From assembly GCA_030827135.1 (NCBI GenBank), contig JAURFE010000001.1:214569-278568 (forward strand): a DNA stretch of 64,000 nt, in the 5' to 3' direction. This DNA comes from Vicinamibacterales bacterium. Lineage in GTDB: Bacteria; Acidobacteriota; Vicinamibacteria; Vicinamibacterales; SCN-69-37. The notes below the pieces were generated by a model, which was not told the origin of the DNA, did not search any database, and saw only the letters and a list, made by a program, of their open reading frames with translations. Positions 22,081-31,987 of this stretch are shown piece by piece (position 1 is the stretch's first letter; every line of letters starts with the position of its first letter). Both the position numbers and the translations under genes were made by a program.

Positions 22081-22665
22081 GTGCGCGCGGCCCTCACCGG
22101 AGGGATCGCCACAGGCAAATCGCGGTGTCTGGGCGTCTGCGCGGCGATGGGCGTTCCCACGATCGATGCGGATCGCCTTGCACGCGATGCGGTCGCACCA
22201 GGCACACCAGGGCTTCAGGCCGTGATGGATCGGTTTGGCCGGACAGTCCTCAACGCTGACGGCACGCTCAACCGCGACGCACTCGGTGCGCGCGTCTTTG
22301 CGGACCCGCTCGCCCGGCACGATCTGGAAGGCATCATCCATCCGGAGGTCTACGCCGCGATCACGCAGTGGTTCCGGACGCTTGACGCGCCGCTGGGAAT
22401 CGCGGACATCCCGCTGCTCTTCGAGACACGACGCGAAGAGGACTTTGACGTCATCATCGTCGCCGCGTGCGGGCCGGATCAGCAGGTGCAGCGACTCATG
22501 GCCCGGAGCGGGCTCTCGGAGAGTGACGCGCGCGCCCGCATCGCGGCCCAGTGGCCGCTGGCCGACAAAGTCGCCCGTGCGCACTACGTCATCGATACGT
22601 CGGGCACGCTCGAGGAGACGGACCGTCGCACACGCGACGTCATCCGCGCGCTGTCGCCGCGGTGA
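22081..22665 (+). CDS. coaE: Dephospho-CoA kinase
   Basis: From the GTG at 22081 the protein has 194 residues. It opens VRAALTGGIATGKS, with the P-loop exactly where CoaE proteins have it. Further motifs are DADRLARDAV, HPEV and IPLLFE. It phosphorylates dephospho-CoA in the last step of CoA synthesis. An in-frame ATG at 22030 would prepend 17 residues encoded by the heptamer tract, which I judge non-native. The 3' end overlaps the convergent folD by 26 bp. Confidence 0.93.
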   Translation: MRAALTGGIATGKSRCLGVCAAMGVPTIDADRLARDAVAPGTPGLQAVMDRFGRTVLNADGTLNRDALGARVFADPLARHDLEGIIHPEVYAAITQWFRTLDAPLGIADIPLLFETRREEDFDVIIVAACGPDQQVQRLMARSGLSESDARARIAAQWPLADKVARAHYVIDTSGTLEETDRRTRDVIRALSPR

Positions 22666-23551
22666 GGGTGTTTTTCAGGAGCATCGCAATCGTGAGCGGG
22701 CCCACGCCGCCGGGTACAGGGGTCATCGCGCCGGCGACCTGCGCGACCGCCGGGTGCACGTCGCCCACCACCGCACTGCCCTTCTTGTCGAAGTCCGCCA
22801 CGCGCGGGTGATCGGCACCAAACCATTTCACCACCTGCTCGCGGGAGTCGACGCGGTTGATGCCGACGTCAATCACCACGGCGCCCGGCTTCACGAAGTC
22901 GGGCGTCACAAAGCCGGCGCGGCCGATGGCGGCGACGAGGATGTCGGCGCGTCGGCAGGTGTCTTTGAGATCAGGTGTTCTGGAGTGACAGATCGTGACC
23001 GTGGCATCCCGCTGGAGCAGCAGCAGCGCCATCGGTTTGCCGACGATCTCGCTGCGGCCGATGACCACCGCGTGTTTGCCGGCGATGGGATGCCCGAGCC
23101 GGTCCAGCAATTCGATGACCCCGGACGGGGTGCACGGTTTGAGGGCCGCGCGCCCCTGCACCAGCAGTCCGACGTTGTGGGGATGAAATCCGTCCACGTC
23201 CTTGCGCGGATCGATCGCGTCAAAGACACGCTCCGTCCCGTGTTTGCCGATGCTGGACGGCAGCGGCGCCTGCACCAGAATGCCGTCACACGCCGGATCC
23301 GCGTTGAGCGCCCGCACCTGATCCAGCACCTGATCGACGGTGGCGTCAGCCGGAAGGCGGTGCAGGCGCACAGTCAACCCCGCTTCCGTGCCGGCGCGCT
23401 CCTTGTTGCGGACGTAGATATGTGACGCCGGGTCATCCCCGACCAGCACAATGTGCAGCGCAGGGGATCGGCCGTGGGCGGCGGCAAACGCCGCCACCCC
23501 TGGCCTGACTTGCTCCCGGATCGCTTTCGCGACCTCCGTGCCGTTCATCAT
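22640..23551 (-). CDS. folD: Bifunctional methylenetetrahydrofolate dehydrogenase / methenyltetrahydrofolate cyclohydrolase
   Basis: This 303-residue protein has the FolD signatures: YVRNKERA (Tyr46, Lys50), QAPLP, KDVDGFHPHN, PCTPSGVIELL, GRSEIVGKPMALLL and the C-terminal TPVPGGVGPLTIAML. It interconverts 5,10-methylene-, methenyl- and 10-formyl-THF for one-carbon metabolism. The gene is convergent with coaE (overlapping stops region) and 6 bp downstream of the amino-acid permease on the same strand. Confidence 0.97.
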   Translation of the reverse strand: MMNGTEVAKAIREQVRPGVAAFAAAHGRSPALHIVLVGDDPASHIYVRNKERAGTEAGLTVRLHRLPADATVDQVLDQVRALNADPACDGILVQAPLPSSIGKHGTERVFDAIDPRKDVDGFHPHNVGLLVQGRAALKPCTPSGVIELLDRLGHPIAGKHAVVIGRSEIVGKPMALLLLQRDATVTICHSRTPDLKDTCRRADILVAAIGRAGFVTPDFVKPGAVVIDVGINRVDSREQVVKWFGADHPRVADFDKKGSAVVGDVHPAVAQVAGAMTPVPGGVGPLTIAMLLKNTLTAATARG

Positions 23552-23557
23552 ATCGAC

Positions 23558-25252
23558 CTACTTCTGTTCGCCGGACACCTTCGCCAGAATCCGGCCCACC
23601 ACAAACACCGCGACCGACACTCCGAGCACCTGCAGCCCGAACATGTCGGCTTCGTGCGCCGTCACGCCGATTTCGTGCCACTTCGCCGTGGTCTCGTTGG
23701 TAATCCCCCACTCGGTGAAGAAACCGAGGGTCGCCATCGCGAAACCGTTGAAGATCGCCAGACCGCCAAACGCGGTCGTGAAGTTGGCGAGGGCCTGCAG
23801 CATCGTGCGGCGCTGGCGCTCCTTCGGGTCCGCCAGGGTGCTGTTCACGCGGCCGTAGAGCCAGTAGATGATCAGGCCGAGGTCGAGCCACACAAGGAAC
23901 CGGACCCAGGTCAGCACCGGCAGACTCAGCATCAGCCAGAAGCACGAGATGATGCCGAGGGTCGGCAGCACCGGGCCAAACGGCACCTTGAAGGACCGCT
24001 TCGCGTCGGGACGCGTCCTGCGCAGGATGAGCACGGCGGCACAGACCACCACAAAGGCGAACAACGTGCCGATGCTCGTCATTTCACCGACCGTCTGAAT
24101 CTGCGTGAAGCCGGCCACGATGGCCACAATGACGCCGGTGATGATCGTCGTGATGTACGGCGTGCCGTACTTTGGGTGGACCACGCTGACGCTGGGGGGC
24201 AGCAGGCGATCACGGCTCATTGCAAAGAAGATACGGGGCTGGCTGAGCAACATGACGAGCAGCACGGACGTGATGCCGGCCACGGCACCCGCCGACACCA
24301 GATACGCGGCCCAGTCCTGACCGATCAAACTCAAGGCAAACGCAACCGGTGCGTTCAGGAAGCCGGCGTCCGTCTTGTAATCAACGACCGGCACAATGCC
24401 GGTCAGGACGGCGGCCACGGCCAGATACAGGATCGTGCAGACGATGAGTGATGCCAGGATGCCGATGGGCAGGTCCCGCTGCGGGTTCTTGGCCTCTTCT
24501 GCGGTCGTCGAGACCGCGTCAAACCCGATGTAGGCGAAGAAGACAACGGCCGCAGCGGCCATCATGCCCTGCCAGCCGTAGGCGTAGAACGGGCTCCAGT
24601 TCTCGGGCTTCACGAAGGTCGCGCCCGCCGCGATGAAGAACACGATCGCGACGAGTTTGATGCTGACCATGATTGCGTTGGCGCGGGCCGTGGCCTGCAC
24701 GCCAATGACGAGCAATGCGGTAATCGCCAGCACGATCAGCACTGCTGGCAGATTGATGATCGCGCCGATCTCATTGCCGCTGGCATTCAGGGTGCCCGGG
24801 GCGGCGGTCATCCAGACGGGCAGATGAATGCCCGCACCGGACAGCAGCTTCTGCATGTAGCCGCTCCAGCCGATGGCGACGGTCATCGAGCCGACGGCGT
24901 ATTCGAGGATGAGGTCCCAGCCGATCATCCAGGCGACCAGTTCGCCCAGGGTGGCATAAGCGTAGGTATACGCGCTGCCGGCGATGGGAATCATCGACGC
25001 GAACTCGGCGTAGCAGAGCGCCGCGAACCCGCAGGCGAGGCCGGCGGCCAGATACGACATCATGATGGCCGGCCCGGCCTGATTGGCCGCCGCCGTGCCG
25101 GTGAGGACGAAGATCCCGGTGCCGATGATGGCCCCGATCCCGAGCAGGGTCAGGTCCCAGGCGCCCAGACTGCGCTTCAGTGCCTTTGACCCGTGCTCGA
25201 CGTCACCAACCAGTTGTTCGATCGACTTCGTTCTAAGGAGATTTGAATCCAT
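23558..25252 (-). CDS. APC-family amino acid permease (cationic amino acid transporter type)
   Basis: This 564-residue, roughly 12-to-14-helix protein has the APC helix-1 motif GIGAIIGTGIFVLTG, followed by GPAIMMSYL and CYAEFASMIPIAGSAYTY. The cytoplasmic SQPRIFFAMSRDRLLP loop and the AEEAKNPQRDLPIGI stretch are typical of the CAT/YfnA branch. The substrate is probably a cationic or neutral amino acid, not determinable here. It is divergent from the NSS transporter, and a TATAAT box lies 39 bp upstream. Confidence 0.88.
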   Translation of the reverse strand: MDSNLLRTKSIEQLVGDVEHGSKALKRSLGAWDLTLLGIGAIIGTGIFVLTGTAAANQAGPAIMMSYLAAGLACGFAALCYAEFASMIPIAGSAYTYAYATLGELVAWMIGWDLILEYAVGSMTVAIGWSGYMQKLLSGAGIHLPVWMTAAPGTLNASGNEIGAIINLPAVLIVLAITALLVIGVQATARANAIMVSIKLVAIVFFIAAGATFVKPENWSPFYAYGWQGMMAAAAVVFFAYIGFDAVSTTAEEAKNPQRDLPIGILASLIVCTILYLAVAAVLTGIVPVVDYKTDAGFLNAPVAFALSLIGQDWAAYLVSAGAVAGITSVLLVMLLSQPRIFFAMSRDRLLPPSVSVVHPKYGTPYITTIITGVIVAIVAGFTQIQTVGEMTSIGTLFAFVVVCAAVLILRRTRPDAKRSFKVPFGPVLPTLGIISCFWLMLSLPVLTWVRFLVWLDLGLIIYWLYGRVNSTLADPKERQRRTMLQALANFTTAFGGLAIFNGFAMATLGFFTEWGITNETTAKWHEIGVTAHEADMFGLQVLGVSVAVFVVGRILAKVSGEQK

Positions 25253-25291
25253 GGGAGTCTCTGCGGAGGAAAAAGGGCGACTGGCGCCGAC

Positions 25292-25297
25292 ATTATA
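25292..25297 (-). promoter_or_regulatory. Candidate -10 box for the APC permease
   Basis: The minus strand reads TATAAT 39 bp before the ATG at 25252. The -35 region is not recognisable. The 100-bp divergent spacer also has to hold the promoter of the transporter starting at 25353. Confidence 0.4.
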
Positions 25298-25352
25298 GGT
25301 GACATATCATCCACGGACCGTTTTTGAGTCGGGCGGGGAGCAGGAGTCTTTA

Positions 25353-26714
25353 ATGGCAAGCGCACGCGGCAGCTTCGGGTCGAGGTTCGGGTTCATTCTG
25401 GCGGCCGCCGGGTCGGCCGTCGGCCTGGGCAACATCTGGGGCTTCCCCACCAAGGTGGGACAGGGCGGCGGGGCCGCGTTTGTGCTGGTGTATCTGGTCT
25501 GCGTGTTCTTGATTTGCGCCCCCATCATGATTGCTGAACTGGCCGTCGGCCGCCGCACCGGCAAGGACCCGGTCGGCGCCTTCAAGGTGCTGAGGCCGGG
25601 TAGTGCGTGGTGGCTGACCGGTGCGCTCGGTGTGCTCGCAGGTGTCGGCATTCTCTCGTTCTACTCGGTCATCGCCGGCTGGACGATGGCGTATATCTAC
25701 TACGCGGCGACCGGCGCCGTTACAGGGGACTCGACCGCCACGGGCGCATTTTTTGGGCAATTTGTCGGAAACGCCCCACTCAGTATCGGCCTGACCTTTG
25801 TCGTGCTGGCCATCACCGCCGGAACACTGCTCGGCGGTGTCAAGGGCGGCATCGAACGGATGACCAAGGCGCTCATGCCGATGCTGCTCGTCCTGCTGGG
25901 CCTGCTGGCGATCCGCGCCGTCACGCTCCCTGGCGCCGAGGCCGGGCTCGCGTACTACCTCAACCCGGATTTCTCCAAGGTTTTCGACATTCGCGTCTTT
26001 AATGCGGCCCTGGGGCAGGCGTTCTTCTCCCTCAGCCTTGGCATGGGCGCGATGATCACCTACGGCAGCTACCTCTCGAAGGACGAGAATCTGGCCAAGT
26101 CCGCGATGTGGGTCGTGGTCATTGATACCGCCGTCGCCCTGGCCGCGGGCCTGATCATCTTCCCCGCCGGCTTCAGTCTCGCCGGCTTCGACCCCAACTC
26201 CAGCGGCCCGGGCCTGATCTTTGTCGTGCTGCCACAGCTGTTCGCCACGATGCCCGGCGGCCACCTGGTCGGTCTGGCGTTTTTTGTGATGCTGACGCTG
26301 GCCGCCATCACCTCGACCATTTCCCTGCTGGAAGTCCCGACGTCCCACCTGATCGACTCCCACGGGTGGGACCGGAAGAAAGCCGTGTTGGTGTTGACCG
26401 GCATCACGCTGCTGCTGGCCATTCCGTCCGCGCTTGGCAACGGCGCCTCGGCATTCTTCTCGAACCTCCCTGGTGTCGGCATGGGCTTCCTCGATTTGAT
26501 GGCGATCGTCTGGAACGACTTTGCCCTGCCGGTCGGCGGCTTCCTGCTGTCCATCTTCGTCGGCCACGTGTGGCGCGTCGACAAGGCGCTCGAAGAACTG
26601 AACACGGGAGGGGCCATGCCCGGCGCCGCGTTGTGGGGGTTCCTGATCCGATGGGTCTGCCCCGTCGCGATCTTCATGATCATTGTGTTCACTGCGCTTG
26701 ACCTGTTGGGCTGA
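25353..26714 (+). CDS. Sodium-dependent neurotransmitter-transporter (NSS/SNF) family protein
   Basis: From the ATG at 25353, preceded by GGGGAGCAGGAG, the protein has 453 residues. The opening FGFILAAAGSAVGLGNIWGF is the NSS helix-1 signature that binds Na+ and substrate. KVGQGGGAAFVLVYL and about 11-12 helices follow. These transporters import amino acids such as tyrosine, tryptophan or leucine with sodium. An in-frame ATG at 25299 lacks a ribosome-binding site. The next gene is another sodium-coupled amino-acid transporter 33 bp downstream. Confidence 0.92.
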   Translation: MASARGSFGSRFGFILAAAGSAVGLGNIWGFPTKVGQGGGAAFVLVYLVCVFLICAPIMIAELAVGRRTGKDPVGAFKVLRPGSAWWLTGALGVLAGVGILSFYSVIAGWTMAYIYYAATGAVTGDSTATGAFFGQFVGNAPLSIGLTFVVLAITAGTLLGGVKGGIERMTKALMPMLLVLLGLLAIRAVTLPGAEAGLAYYLNPDFSKVFDIRVFNAALGQAFFSLSLGMGAMITYGSYLSKDENLAKSAMWVVVIDTAVALAAGLIIFPAGFSLAGFDPNSSGPGLIFVVLPQLFATMPGGHLVGLAFFVMLTLAAITSTISLLEVPTSHLIDSHGWDRKKAVLVLTGITLLLAIPSALGNGASAFFSNLPGVGMGFLDLMAIVWNDFALPVGGFLLSIFVGHVWRVDKALEELNTGGAMPGAALWGFLIRWVCPVAIFMIIVFTALDLLG

Positions 26715-26747
26715 CGTTCAGACCCGGCGTTTTCCTGAGGACTGTCC

Positions 26748-28181
26748 ATGGATGTTGTTGCACTGACGAAATGGTTCGAATCAATTGAGGCGGCCGTCTG
26801 GCACTGGACGTTCATGCCGCTGGTGCTGGTCGTGGTGGGAGGCATCCTGACCGTCGCGACGGGCTTCGTGCAAATCCGCCGCTTCCCCGTCGCCTTCCGG
26901 CTGGTGTTTGCCGGGGCGTTCTCGAAGGACAAATCGGCATCGAAGACGATCACGCCGTTCCAGGCACTGTCGACGGCTCTGGCCGCCACGGTCGGCAACG
27001 GCAACATCGGTGGTGTCGCCACGGCGATCCTCATCGGTGGTCCCGGCGCAGTGTTCTGGATGTGGGTCTGTGCCACGGTCGGCATGGCCACCAAATACGC
27101 CGAAGCCGTCCTCGGCGTGCACTACCGGGTGACGCGCGAAAGCGGCGAACTGGCGAGCGGTCCGATGTACTACATCAGGCGCGGGCTCGGCGACACCAGC
27201 TTTGCCAAACTCCTGGCCTGGCTGTTTGCGTTTTTTGGCATCGCCACGGCGATGTTCGGTACCGGCAACATGGCGCAGTCGAACACGGTCGCCGTCTCGT
27301 TTGTGGCTGCCGTCCAGTCCGTCACCGGCACCGTCGTGCCCATGTGGGTGCCCGGCATCATCATCACGATCTCGGTCGGTCTGGTGCTGCTCGGCGGCAT
27401 CCAGCGCATCGCACATGTCGCGGAGAAGCTCGTCCCGGCGATGATTCTGCTCTACCTCGGTGCGGCGGTCAGCTTCGTGGTCATCAACGCGGGCCAGTTG
27501 CCCCACGTCTTCGGCCTCATCTTCTCCGAGGCGTTCACCCCCACGGCGGCCATCGGCGGATTTGCCGGTGCCACGGTCGCGCAGTCCATCGCGATGGGCA
27601 TGAGCCGCGGCGTGCTCTCGAATGAAGCCGGGCTGGGCAGCGCCCCGATGGCGCACGGCATCGCCAACGTCAAGCATCCGGCCGAACAGGGTGTGGTCGG
27701 TGTCTTCGAAGTATTCATCGACACGATCGTGGTCTGCTCCATGACGGCGTTCGTCATCCTCGAGTCCGGTCTCTGGACGTCGGGTCTCTACCAGTCCTCG
27801 GCCCTGACCGCTGCCGCGATGAGCCAGACGATTCCCTATGCCGCCGTCATCGTGGCGATCTGTTCCTTCCTGTTCGGGTTCTCGACCCTGATCGGATGGT
27901 GCTACTACGGCGAGAAGTGCTTCGAATACATCTTCGGCTCGGCGTACACAAAGGTGTATCGGGTGTTGTTTGTGGCGCTCATCATGGTCGGCGCGGTCGT
28001 CTCCGTGCCGCTCGTGTGGGCCATCGGCAACCTGCTCAACGCGTTCATGGCCTTCCCGAACCTGATCGGCCTGGCGATCCTGCTGCCGATGGTGCGGAAG
28101 ATCACCAAGGACTACTTCGGCGGCACCGGCAAGGAATACTCGGTCAACCATCCCACAACCGGCGCGCGCGTCGGGAACTAG
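26748..28181 (+). CDS. Alanine/glycine:cation symporter (AGCS family)
   Basis: This 477-residue protein has family motifs TPFQALSTALAATVGNGNIGGVATAI, GPGAVFWMWVCATVGMATKYAE, NEAGLGSAPMAHG and GWCYYGEKCFEYIFG (each quoted in part). About ten to eleven helices are visible. The family moves alanine or glycine with Na+ or H+. It sits behind the NSS gene with a TGAGGA ribosome site and probably shares its transcript. The 3' end overlaps convergent thiE by 4 bp. Confidence 0.94.
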   Translation: MDVVALTKWFESIEAAVWHWTFMPLVLVVVGGILTVATGFVQIRRFPVAFRLVFAGAFSKDKSASKTITPFQALSTALAATVGNGNIGGVATAILIGGPGAVFWMWVCATVGMATKYAEAVLGVHYRVTRESGELASGPMYYIRRGLGDTSFAKLLAWLFAFFGIATAMFGTGNMAQSNTVAVSFVAAVQSVTGTVVPMWVPGIIITISVGLVLLGGIQRIAHVAEKLVPAMILLYLGAAVSFVVINAGQLPHVFGLIFSEAFTPTAAIGGFAGATVAQSIAMGMSRGVLSNEAGLGSAPMAHGIANVKHPAEQGVVGVFEVFIDTIVVCSMTAFVILESGLWTSGLYQSSALTAAAMSQTIPYAAVIVAICSFLFGFSTLIGWCYYGEKCFEYIFGSAYTKVYRVLFVALIMVGAVVSVPLVWAIGNLLNAFMAFPNLIGLAILLPMVRKITKDYFGGTGKEYSVNHPTTGARVGN

Positions 28182-28825
28182 GCGGTCGTCGTCATCCAGG
28201 CGCGGGCTCGCTCGGCGAGTCCGCGCCTGTTCTCTGTACCCACCAGGTCGGAAATCACCGCCAGACTATCCGCGCCGGCCTCGAGGACACTCGCCGCGTT
28301 GTCAAGCGTGATCCCGCCGATCGCCACCAGCGACTTCCCTGCGGCCTGCGCCATCGCCGCCGCGCGCGTCACTTGCGCGAGTCCGACAGCGTCGTACCCG
28401 GTGTCCTTGGTACGGGTGCCGAACACCGGCCCAATCGCCACATAGGACACCGGCTGCGTCACCGCCCCGGCCACCTGCGCATCCGTGTGGGTGGACAGTC
28501 CCACGATCGCCCGGGCGCCGACGACGACGCGCACATCGACCGGCGACAGGTCGTCCTGCCCCACGTGCACCCCGTCGGCGCCGCACTGGGCCGCAATATC
28601 GGCACGGTCATTAATGATGAGCGTCGCTCCGGCGGCGCGGGTGCGTGCGACGAGCGCGTCGGCCAGCGTCAGCACCGGCCCCGACGACATCGCCTTGGCG
28701 CGGAGCTGGATCAGCCGGATGCCGGCATCGAGCCACACGTCACACACAGCGAGCGGGTCCAGTCCCCGCGCGTCGAGCACGTCAGTATCAAGAATCGAGT
28801 ACAGACGAGGAAGGGGATCTTTCAC
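28178..28825 (-). CDS. thiE: Thiamine-phosphate synthase
   Basis: This 215-residue TIM barrel has canonical ThiE sites: IQLRAKAMS, INDRADIAAQCGADGVHVGQ, STHTDAQV, YVAIGPVFGTRTK and VAIGGIT. It joins hydroxymethylpyrimidine diphosphate and thiazole phosphate to thiamine phosphate. It is the last leftward gene after accC, 68 bp downstream. No TPP riboswitch is visible in that spacer, which instead holds a GGAGTCACGGAGACACGGAG repeat. A second, more divergent ThiE-like gene lies at 58387-59031. Confidence 0.92.
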   Translation of the reverse strand: MKDPLPRLYSILDTDVLDARGLDPLAVCDVWLDAGIRLIQLRAKAMSSGPVLTLADALVARTRAAGATLIINDRADIAAQCGADGVHVGQDDLSPVDVRVVVGARAIVGLSTHTDAQVAGAVTQPVSYVAIGPVFGTRTKDTGYDAVGLAQVTRAAAMAQAAGKSLVAIGGITLDNAASVLEAGADSLAVISDLVGTENRRGLAERARAWMTTTA

Positions 28826-28828
28826 AGG

Positions 28829-28888
28829 GAGTCACGGAGACACGGAGTTTTTGGATATTTCAAAACACCTCCGCGCCTCCCTGCAAAT
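28829..28888 (-). other. Inverted-repeat spacer between accC and thiE
   Basis: On the minus strand GGGAGGCGCGGAGGTGTTTT is followed by AAAACTCCGTGTCTCCGTG and CTCCC, which can fold into one long imperfect hairpin. The plus strand shows the tandem words ACGGAGAC/ACGGAG. It may attenuate readthrough from accC into thiE; no poly-T run follows. Confidence 0.35.
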
Positions 28889-28893
28889 ACGCC

Positions 28894-30264
28894 CTATGCC
28901 GACTCGGCGAGTTTTGAGGGCTTCACCGGCGGCATGAAGCGATCCATGAAGGCCGTGTTAATGCGCGCCGCCTGGAAATCGGGGTCGTTGATGATCTTCA
29001 GCTGCAGCGGGATGGACGTCTTGATGCCCTCCACCACCGTCATTTCCAGTGTGCGGCGCATGCGGGCAATGGCTTCGTTGCGGTCGCGGCCGTACGTGAT
29101 GATCTTCGCAATCATCGAGTCGTAATACGGCGACACCATGCAGTCCGAGTGCGCGAACGTATCCACACGCACCCCGGGCCCGCCCGGCACGCTGAAGGCC
29201 GTGATCAGCCCCGGGCTGGGCGCAAACGTGACGGGGTCTTCGGCATTGATCCGGCACTCCATCGCGTGACCGCGGAACTCGATGTCGCTCTGGCGGTAGG
29301 CCAGCTTCTCCCCCGCCGCCACCCGGATCTGCTCCTTGACGATATCGATGCCGGTGATGAATTCGGTGACCGGGTGTTCGACCTGCAGGCGCGTATTGAC
29401 TTCAAGAAAGTAGAAGTTCCCCTGCGCGTCGAGCAGAAACTCGAACGTGCCGGCATTGGCGTATTGCACGGCGCGCGCGGCTTCAACGACCGTCGCGCCC
29501 AGTTTCTTGCGCTGCTTGTCGGTGAGCACCGCGGATGGCGCCTCTTCGATGAGCTTCTGATGGCGGCGCTGCACCGAACACTCGCGTTCTCCCAGGTGCA
29601 CCACGTTGCCGTGGTGATCACCCATCACCTGCACTTCGATGTGGCGTGGCGCTTCGACGTACCGTTCGAGGTACACGTCGCCGTTGCCGAACGCGGCCTC
29701 GGCCTCACGCATCGCCGTCTTCACGAGTTTCGGCAGTTCGTCCTGGCTGCGCACGATGCGCATGCCGCGTCCGCCGCCACCGGCGACGGCCTTGATGATC
29801 AGCGGCAGGCCCATCTCACGGCCGATCTTGATCGCGTCTTCTTCGCCGGAGACCGGTCCGTCACTGCCGGGCAGGATCGGCACGCCGGCCTTCTTCATCG
29901 CGCGGCGCGCACGCGCCTTGTCACCCAGCAGCCGGATGACGTCGGGCGTCGGCCCGATGAACTTGATGTGGCACGCTTCGCAGACTTCCGCGAGATACGC
30001 ACTTTCGGAGAGAAACCCGTAGCCGGGGTGAATCGCGTCGGCGCCCGTGATCTCGGCGGCGCTGATGATCGCCGGCACACTCAGGTAGCTGTCGGCGCTG
30101 CGCGCGGGACCGATACACACGTCCTCGTCGGCAAACCGCACATGCAGCGAATGTTCATCGGCTTCGGAGTAGACCGCGACGGTCTTGATCCCCATTTCGC
30201 GGCACGCGCAAATCACGCGCAGCGCAATCTCCCCACGATTGGCGATCAGGATCTTCTTGAACAC
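28894..30264 (-). CDS. accC: Acetyl-CoA carboxylase, biotin carboxylase subunit
   Basis: This 456-residue protein begins [20 protein letters not shown]. It carries the ATP-grasp glycine loop [19 protein letters not shown]-type residues ([13 protein letters not shown]), [14 protein letters not shown] and the [13 protein letters not shown] stretch. It carboxylates the biotin of AccB with bicarbonate and ATP. accB ends 1 bp before its start, so the pair is tightly coupled. The carboxyltransferase subunits are not in the window. Confidence 0.97.
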   Translation of the reverse strand: MFKKILIANRGEIALRVICACREMGIKTVAVYSEADEHSLHVRFADEDVCIGPARSADSYLSVPAIISAAEITGADAIHPGYGFLSESAYLAEVCEACHIKFIGPTPDVIRLLGDKARARRAMKKAGVPILPGSDGPVSGEEDAIKIGREMGLPLIIKAVAGGGGRGMRIVRSQDELPKLVKTAMREAEAAFGNGDVYLERYVEAPRHIEVQVMGDHHGNVVHLGERECSVQRRHQKLIEEAPSAVLTDKQRKKLGATVVEAARAVQYANAGTFEFLLDAQGNFYFLEVNTRLQVEHPVTEFITGIDIVKEQIRVAAGEKLAYRQSDIEFRGHAMECRINAEDPVTFAPSPGLITAFSVPGGPGVRVDTFAHSDCMVSPYYDSMIAKIITYGRDRNEAIARMRRTLEMTVVEGIKTSIPLQLKIINDPDFQAARINTAFMDRFMPPVKPSKLAESA

Positions 30265-30265
30265 G

Positions 30266-30754
<489 letters not shown>

Positions 30755-30764
30755 AGGTAGGGAT

Positions 30765-31862
30765 TCAGACTCGAATGAGGTCTCTGGAGGCCGTGGTCAA
30801 CTGTTCGGCGCCCTTATCGGTCACCACCACATCGTCCTCCAATCGGGCACCGCCGAGACCGGGCACGTAGGCGCCAGGTTCCACAGTGCAGACCATTCCG
30901 GCGTCGAGCACCTCGTCGGGAGGGCTCAGTCTGGACACGCGGGGCGCCTCGTGCACCTCCAAGCCCAGACCGTGGCCGGTTCCATGAACAAATGCAGCCC
31001 CAAGTCCTTCATCTTCAAGCACTTGCCTGGCTGCGGCATCTACGCGCTCTGCGGAAACTCCCGCCCTTACCGTGTCCAGAGCGGCCGCGTGGGCCCGCCG
31101 AACCGCCGCATACAGCGCCTCGGCCCCAGGAGACACCAACCCGACCGCAGCGACCCGAGTAAGGTCCACGCAGTATCCGTCCAACACCCCGCCGAAGTCC
31201 AGCACGACGAGGTCTCCTGCCCCGAGCCTCCGTTCCCCCGGATGGGCGTGTGGACGGGCACTGTTCGGCCCGGAGGCCACGATGGTGTCAAAGGCGGGCT
31301 TGGCGAATCCGGCCTGGAGAAGGGCCCGGTCGATGTCTGCAGCCACCTCACGCTCCGAGCGCCCGGCCGCAACCCACGCCGGGAGTCGGTCCGCCACCTG
31401 GGAAAGCAGGGCCCCTGCCCGCCGCAGCACACCCAATTCGTAGGCGTCCTTCCGCAGACGCCGGTCCTCCACCATTCCCGAGGCGGCCTGCCAGTCGGCC
31501 GGATACAGCCCCTGCCAGCGGGTCAAGGTGGCCACGGTGGTGTGGTCCGCCTCGAAGGCCGGCCGGCGCGTCCCCAGACGCACCAGCGTCTCCCGCAACG
31601 CGTCGTCGTACCGCCCGGCCACCGGCTCGACGGTGACCGGCCCCAGAGATCCGGTCGCGCGCAGCTCGTGCGCCACCGTGGTGTAGCGCCCGTCCAGCAG
31701 GATCCACGACTGGTCCACGCCCTGCACCAACAGCCCGGCACTCGCGTCGAGGCCTGTCAGGTAGTGGATGTTGGTGTGCGACGAAATCACGCAGGCGTCA
31801 CACCCCTGCGCCACCCACCGAGCGCGAAGCGCCTCAAGGCGCGCCTTCCAGTCCGGAATCAC
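30765..31862 (-). CDS. pepQ: M24-family Xaa-Pro peptidase
   Basis: This 365-residue protein has a creatinase-like N-domain (SSHTNIHYLTGLDASAG) and a pita-bread metallopeptidase C-domain. The metal ligands are in VVLDFGGVLDGYCVDLTR (two Asp), HGTGHGLGLEVHE (His), TVEPGAYVPG (Glu) and ARLEDDV (Glu). It cleaves peptides next to proline in the cytoplasm. It starts at GTG 31862, with TAGAAT 6 bp upstream as a possible -10. It heads the leftward pepQ-accB-accC-thiE set. Aminopeptidase versus dipeptidase activity cannot be told from sequence alone. Confidence 0.88.
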   Translation of the reverse strand: MIPDWKARLEALRARWVAQGCDACVISSHTNIHYLTGLDASAGLLVQGVDQSWILLDGRYTTVAHELRATGSLGPVTVEPVAGRYDDALRETLVRLGTRRPAFEADHTTVATLTRWQGLYPADWQAASGMVEDRRLRKDAYELGVLRRAGALLSQVADRLPAWVAAGRSEREVAADIDRALLQAGFAKPAFDTIVASGPNSARPHAHPGERRLGAGDLVVLDFGGVLDGYCVDLTRVAAVGLVSPGAEALYAAVRRAHAAALDTVRAGVSAERVDAAARQVLEDEGLGAAFVHGTGHGLGLEVHEAPRVSRLSPPDEVLDAGMVCTVEPGAYVPGLGGARLEDDVVVTDKGAEQLTTASRDLIRV

Positions 31863-31911
31863 CTGCGAATTCTAATGGAGACGGGCTACGGCCCGCTGCC
31901 GATCAGGGGTC

Positions 31912-31938
31912 GGCCCGCTACAGTTCAGCGGGCCCTAC
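31912..31938 (-). repeat. REP-like palindrome downstream of the PKD lipoprotein gene
   Basis: The minus strand reads GTAG, GGCCCGCT, loop GAACTGT, AGCGGGCC. It is the same as the minus-strand copies in the 7267-7437 array apart from the last two loop bases. It lies about 50 bp after the stop at 31988. Confidence 0.85.
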
Positions 31939-31949
31939 GTACGTCGGAC

Positions 31950-31986
31950 CAGCGGCCCCCAGCCCCCGGCCCCTGGCCCCTGGACC
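31950..31986. repeat. Degenerate (CCCCTGG)n tract
   Basis: Words GCCCCCA, GCCCCCG, GCCCCTG, GCCCCTG and GACCCTT succeed one another at about 7-bp spacing, ending against the stop of the PKD lipoprotein gene. Confidence 0.65.
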
Positions 31987-31987
31987 C

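Noticed and set aside
28826-28893. Possible TPP riboswitch before thiE
   Set aside because: The conserved CUGAGA and ACCUGA elements are absent and the spacer is too short; only an imperfect inverted repeat is seen.
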